From Candidatus Methanoplasma sp. (lineage in GTDB: Archaea; Thermoplasmatota; Thermoplasmata; Methanomassiliicoccales; Methanomethylophilaceae), in the NCBI GenBank assembly GCA_031256615.1, contig JAIRQG010000066.1, positions 1-8,049 on the forward strand: a stretch of 8,049 bases of DNA, given 5' to 3'. The notes below the pieces were generated by a model, which saw only the letters and a list, made by a program, of their open reading frames with translations, was not told the origin of the DNA and did no database searches. Positions 6,484 to 8,049 of the stretch are shown piece after piece. The translations under genes and the position numbers were made by a program. Position 1 is the first letter of the stretch; every line of letters starts with the position of its first letter.

Positions 6484-6784
6484 AAACAAGGACCCCATCC
6501 CTTTCAATCTCTCCGATGATAGGATTACCTTTCTTTAGCCCGCCCGAAGTTACAATGTCAACATCGCCTTTCAGAGAGATCTGCAGATCCCGCATCAGTC
6601 TGGAGATTTGAAACAGGCTTTTTATGTCCCCTGCATGGATAAAAAAGTCAAAATCGCTATTCTGACCGTTGTCTCCTCTTGCTCTTGATCCAAACAGGTA
6701 CATCTTCTCGATACCATACTGGGACGCTATGGGTTCCACTGCTTCGCGTATACGCTGAACCTCCTTGGTATCAATCCCTGTCAT
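6473..6784 (-). CDS. MNT-type nucleotidyltransferase antitoxin, MntA-like
   Basis: 103 residues, the usual size of minimal nucleotidyltransferases. The polymerase-beta-type motif GS-x10-DxD is present as Gly32-Ser33 followed by Asp44 and Asp46, and the third acidic residue is in DVDIV (Asp74/Asp76). In characterised MntA-HepT pairs this enzyme transfers AMP to the Tyr of the toxin's RX4HXY motif, and that Tyr is present in the gene downstream. The gene is first in the pair and overlaps the toxin gene. The ATG at 6784 lacks a Shine-Dalgarno site and lies about 27 nt from the centre of a TATA box, suggesting a leaderless transcript. Confidence 0.92.
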   Translation of the reverse strand: MTGIDTKEVQRIREAVEPIASQYGIEKMYLFGSRARGDNGQNSDFDFFIHAGDIKSLFQISRLMRDLQISLKGDVDIVTSGGLKKGNPIIGEIERDGVLVYEK

Positions 6785-6806
6785 GGATGTATTATGGTAT
6801 TTGATT

Positions 6807-6814
6807 AGTATAAG
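6807..6814. promoter_or_regulatory. TATA box of the MNT-HEPN pair, possibly divergent
   Basis: AGTATAAG (plus strand) reads CTTATACT on the minus strand. Its centre is about 27 nt from the MNT ATG at 6784 and also about 27 nt from a plus-strand ATG at 6838, which opens a 23-codon frame. Use for MNT is well supported; use in the other direction is conjecture. Confidence 0.5.
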
Positions 6815-6879
6815 ATTATCTGTCGCATCAACAGTTCATGACAAAAATATATCCTGCGAAGAACTGGCACAGACGATCA

Positions 6880-6893
6880 GCTTTACTCAAAGC
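6880..6893. repeat. Small hairpin before the transposase remnant
   Basis: GCTTT-ACTC-AAAGC: a 5-bp stem with a 4-nt loop, 9 nt before the GTG of the TnpA remnant. IS200/IS605 elements carry subterminal hairpins at their ends, so it may be a left-end relic. A stem this short could also be chance. Confidence 0.25.
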
Positions 6894-6901
6894 AATAGGG
6901 C

Positions 6902-7076
6902 GTGACTAAGAACAAATACAGACGAACTGATTTTTATTTGGTGTCCAAATGTCGCAGTCAAACACCACATCGGCGCGGCCGGCGCCAAAGAGATCTTGTC
7001 CATAGCAGAAAAATATTACAGGCAGGCGTACCTTATCATAGAATCCTTCTCCAAGAATGATTTTGATAAGGCGTGA
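6902..7076 (+). pseudogene. Remnant of an IS200/IS605-type TnpA transposase
   Basis: A frame from the GTG at 6902 reads VTKNKYRRTD, the typical opening of IS200-like TnpA proteins. After a shift to the third frame near 6930 the sequence continues with IFIWCP (compare the family's HIVWCPKYR). A second small disruption lies near 6945-6962, then HHIGAAGAKEILSIAEKY follows up to a TGA at 7074. Intact TnpA proteins are about 130-150 residues with an HUH metal motif and a catalytic Tyr. Neither is found here, so only about 55 N-terminal codons remain, with at least two frame changes. The match rests on motif recall, not a search. Confidence 0.5.
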
Positions 7077-7407
7077 TGTGGAAGCCTTCCTTTGACAGGG
7101 AAAAGAAAGATTACGTTCTGGCAACGGCTCTTTCCCGCGAAACGGTCGCGATCACCGCTCTTGTCAAGATGCCCAATATTACGCTTGCTTTGGCCTGTGC
7201 TGTCTTTGACATCGCCTCGGACGAAGAACGGCCGCTTTGAATTTAGGATCCGCTATTGCCATGTTCCGCGACATAGATATACGTGCGAGCCTGGAAGGTA
7301 AAGTCGGTGCCGGCCCTATAGCGGCCACAGCCGGAGCTTCGGCATCGATCGCCGGAGACATCAGGGCCTACGGGAAAGTGGGGCTTACAGGCAATAAACA
7401 AGAGTAA
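7076..7407 (+). pseudogene. Unrecognised gene broken by one frameshift
   Basis: From the ATG at 7076 the frame reads 54 codons (MWKPSFDREKKDYVLATAL ... FDIASDEERPL) to a TGA at 7238. If one base is restored near 7228-7233, where CGGCC could have been CGGGCC, reading continues as AALNLGSAIAMFRDIDIR, then an Ala/Gly/Ser-rich stretch, and ends GKVGLTGNKQE at the TAA at 7405-7407. The joined product would be about 111 residues, charged at the start, helical in the middle and rich in small residues at the end. I do not recognise a family. Its ATG overlaps the stop of the preceding remnant (TGATG). The coherence of both halves suggests a real gene, either recently inactivated or affected by a sequencing error. 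Confidence 0.45.
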
Positions 7408-7415
7408 GGTCTTAA

Positions 7416-7508
7416 GGAGATGAACTGGCATCGTGGACCGGCATGCCTGGTCTCCCCCAGATGCCCGATCTGACCCTTGACCTTTGGAACGGCGAATACG
7501 TATTATGA
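7416..7508 (+). pseudogene. Short coding-like remnant
   Basis: Downstream of an AAGGAG ribosome-binding-like motif (7414-7419), one frame reads LASWTGMPGLPQMPDLTLDLWNGEYVL (in two parts: LASWTGMPGLPQ, MPDLTLDLWNGEYVL) up to the TGA at 7506. Its only ATGs are at 7443 and 7461, while a better-placed ATG at 7420 is out of frame. It looks like a short, possibly frameshifted tail or small gene following the unknown ORF. The family is unknown, and chance is not excluded. Confidence 0.22.
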
Positions 7509-7575
7509 GCATGACCGCAGGTCGGCGGCGCTCATCATCCTGCAGTTAACAGCAACTCAACTGAATATTTAGCCA

Positions 7576-8040
7576 TCAGATGTTCAGCAGTTTCTCCAGA
7601 TCCTCTGCGGATACTCCCATCCTTTTTGATGTCTGTTCCATTGACAGTCCCGAATCCAAGAACCGTTTGACCACCATCTTCATGTTTTCGCCGACCTCGA
7701 TTATGTGCCCGTCCGGATCGTAAAAACGGATCACGCGCTGTCCCCACGGATATTCTACCGCATCATGCAAACATCTGATGCCGGGATATCCTTTGGCCTT
7801 TCTCAGGAAGCCGTCAAATTCTTCTTCTTCAAAATACAGCTCCATATTATTGGACTCTTTGAGTATCTTTTCTTTCGGGATTTTGGCGATCCAATCGAAA
7901 TCCTCCTGCAGGGACAATCCGCAGCTGAAAGAGATGTTCTTACCGTAATCTTGGAACACCTCCAGTCCGAATAGGTCCTCATAGAATTTCCTTGATGCTT
8001 TTACGTCGCTTACAGATAACAAAGTGCCAGAATATCTCAT
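7576..8040 (-). CDS. VOC family protein (glyoxalase/bleomycin-resistance fold) with helical tail
   Basis: 154 residues. The N-terminus MRYSGTLLSVSDVKASRKFYEDLFGLEV is the first beta-alpha-beta-beta-beta module of the vicinal oxygen chelate fold. FYDPDGHIIEVGE (106-118) is the second module, with the conserved DPDGH and metal-site Glu115. VOC proteins include lyases, dioxygenases and resistance proteins; nothing here fixes the substrate. The last 35 residues form a separate helical tail (VVKRFLDSGLSMEQTSKRMG and on) that looks like a helix-turn-helix; tails of this kind occur in other VOC proteins. The start is set by AGGAGTGA (minus strand, 8042-8049), with GGAG 4 nt before the ATG. The upstream context lies outside the window. 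Confidence 0.9.
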   Translation of the reverse strand: MRYSGTLLSVSDVKASRKFYEDLFGLEVFQDYGKNISFSCGLSLQEDFDWIAKIPKEKILKESNNMELYFEEEEFDGFLRKAKGYPGIRCLHDAVEYPWGQRVIRFYDPDGHIIEVGENMKMVVKRFLDSGLSMEQTSKRMGVSAEDLEKLLNI

Positions 8041-8041
8041 T

Positions 8042-8049
8042 TCACTCCT
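8042..8049 (-). promoter_or_regulatory. Ribosome binding site of the VOC gene
   Basis: AGGAGTGA on the minus strand, with GGAG 4 nt before the ATG at 8040. Its presence, unlike the leaderless neighbours, hints that the gene has a 5' leader or lies inside an operon continuing beyond the window. Confidence 0.6.

Larger units (their letters stand above)
6785..7575. other. Decayed accessory stretch without an intact gene
   Basis: 791 bases between the MNT start and the end of the VOC gene. It contains the MNT promoter, a 23-codon plus-strand frame (6838-6909, starting MTKIYPAKNWHRR), a likely transposase remnant, a frameshifted unknown ORF and a further short remnant. Several coding-like segments in different frames, joined only by frameshifts, suggest degraded genes. 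Confidence 0.6.

Noticed and set aside
7543..7563. Inverted repeat CAGTT/AACTG downstream of the VOC gene as a terminator
   Set aside because: The stem is only 5 bp with an 11-nt loop, and no T-run follows on the minus strand.
1..8049. CRISPR array, tRNA or rRNA genes
   Set aside because: No regularly spaced direct repeats, and no cloverleaf or conserved tRNA/rRNA sequence was seen on either strand.

Overview
The window looks like a piece of an archaeal chromosome. The clearest marker is a complete replication factor C small subunit (clamp loader), a protein of archaea and eukaryotes. Several genes also carry archaeal-type signals: A/T-rich TATA-like boxes centred about 27 nt before start codons that lack a Shine-Dalgarno site (leaderless transcripts), mixed with GGAG/GAGG-type ribosome binding sites inside operons. 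Moderate GC, tandem Sel1-repeat genes, and stop codons that are nearly all TGA with no TAG would fit a gut-type Thermoplasmata/Methanomassiliicoccales methanogen. That placement is an inference; there is no rRNA or methanogenesis gene here.

Layout: (1) Positions 1-3479, plus strand: three consecutive Sel1-repeat genes, the first cut by the left window edge, followed closely by a short-chain dehydrogenase/reductase, probably one transcription unit. The third Sel1 gene has no ATG/GTG/TTG start in its frame. It either starts at a CTG behind a strong Shine-Dalgarno site or carries a 1-nt frameshift. (2) Positions 3480-4297: an A/T-rich stretch with a small acidic helical protein on the minus strand (leaderless promoter), a possible divergent 43-residue protein on the plus strand, and a doubtful 67-residue basic ORF. 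(3) Positions 4298-5993, minus strand: rfcS followed one base later by a TM1586-type nitroreductase, translationally coupled. (4) Positions 6109-6784, minus strand: an MNT nucleotidyltransferase / HEPN (MntA-HepT-like) toxin-antitoxin pair. (5) Positions 6785-7575: a decayed region with no intact gene. It holds a likely 5' remnant of an IS200/IS605-type transposase, an unrecognised ORF broken by one frameshift, and a further short coding-like remnant. (6) Positions 7576-8040, minus strand: a VOC (glyoxalase/bleomycin-resistance fold) protein with a helical, HTH-like tail.

How the genes relate: the Sel1 proteins have no visible signal peptide where an N-terminus can be seen, and are probably intracellular scaffolds. 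The clamp loader is housekeeping. The toxin-antitoxin pair next to a decayed insertion-sequence region marks positions 6100-7575 as a small accessory island. No wholly new system could be shown. The items most worth checking are the non-canonical start or frameshift of the third Sel1 gene, the divergent promoters flanked by small ORFs, and the broken unknown gene at 7076-7407.
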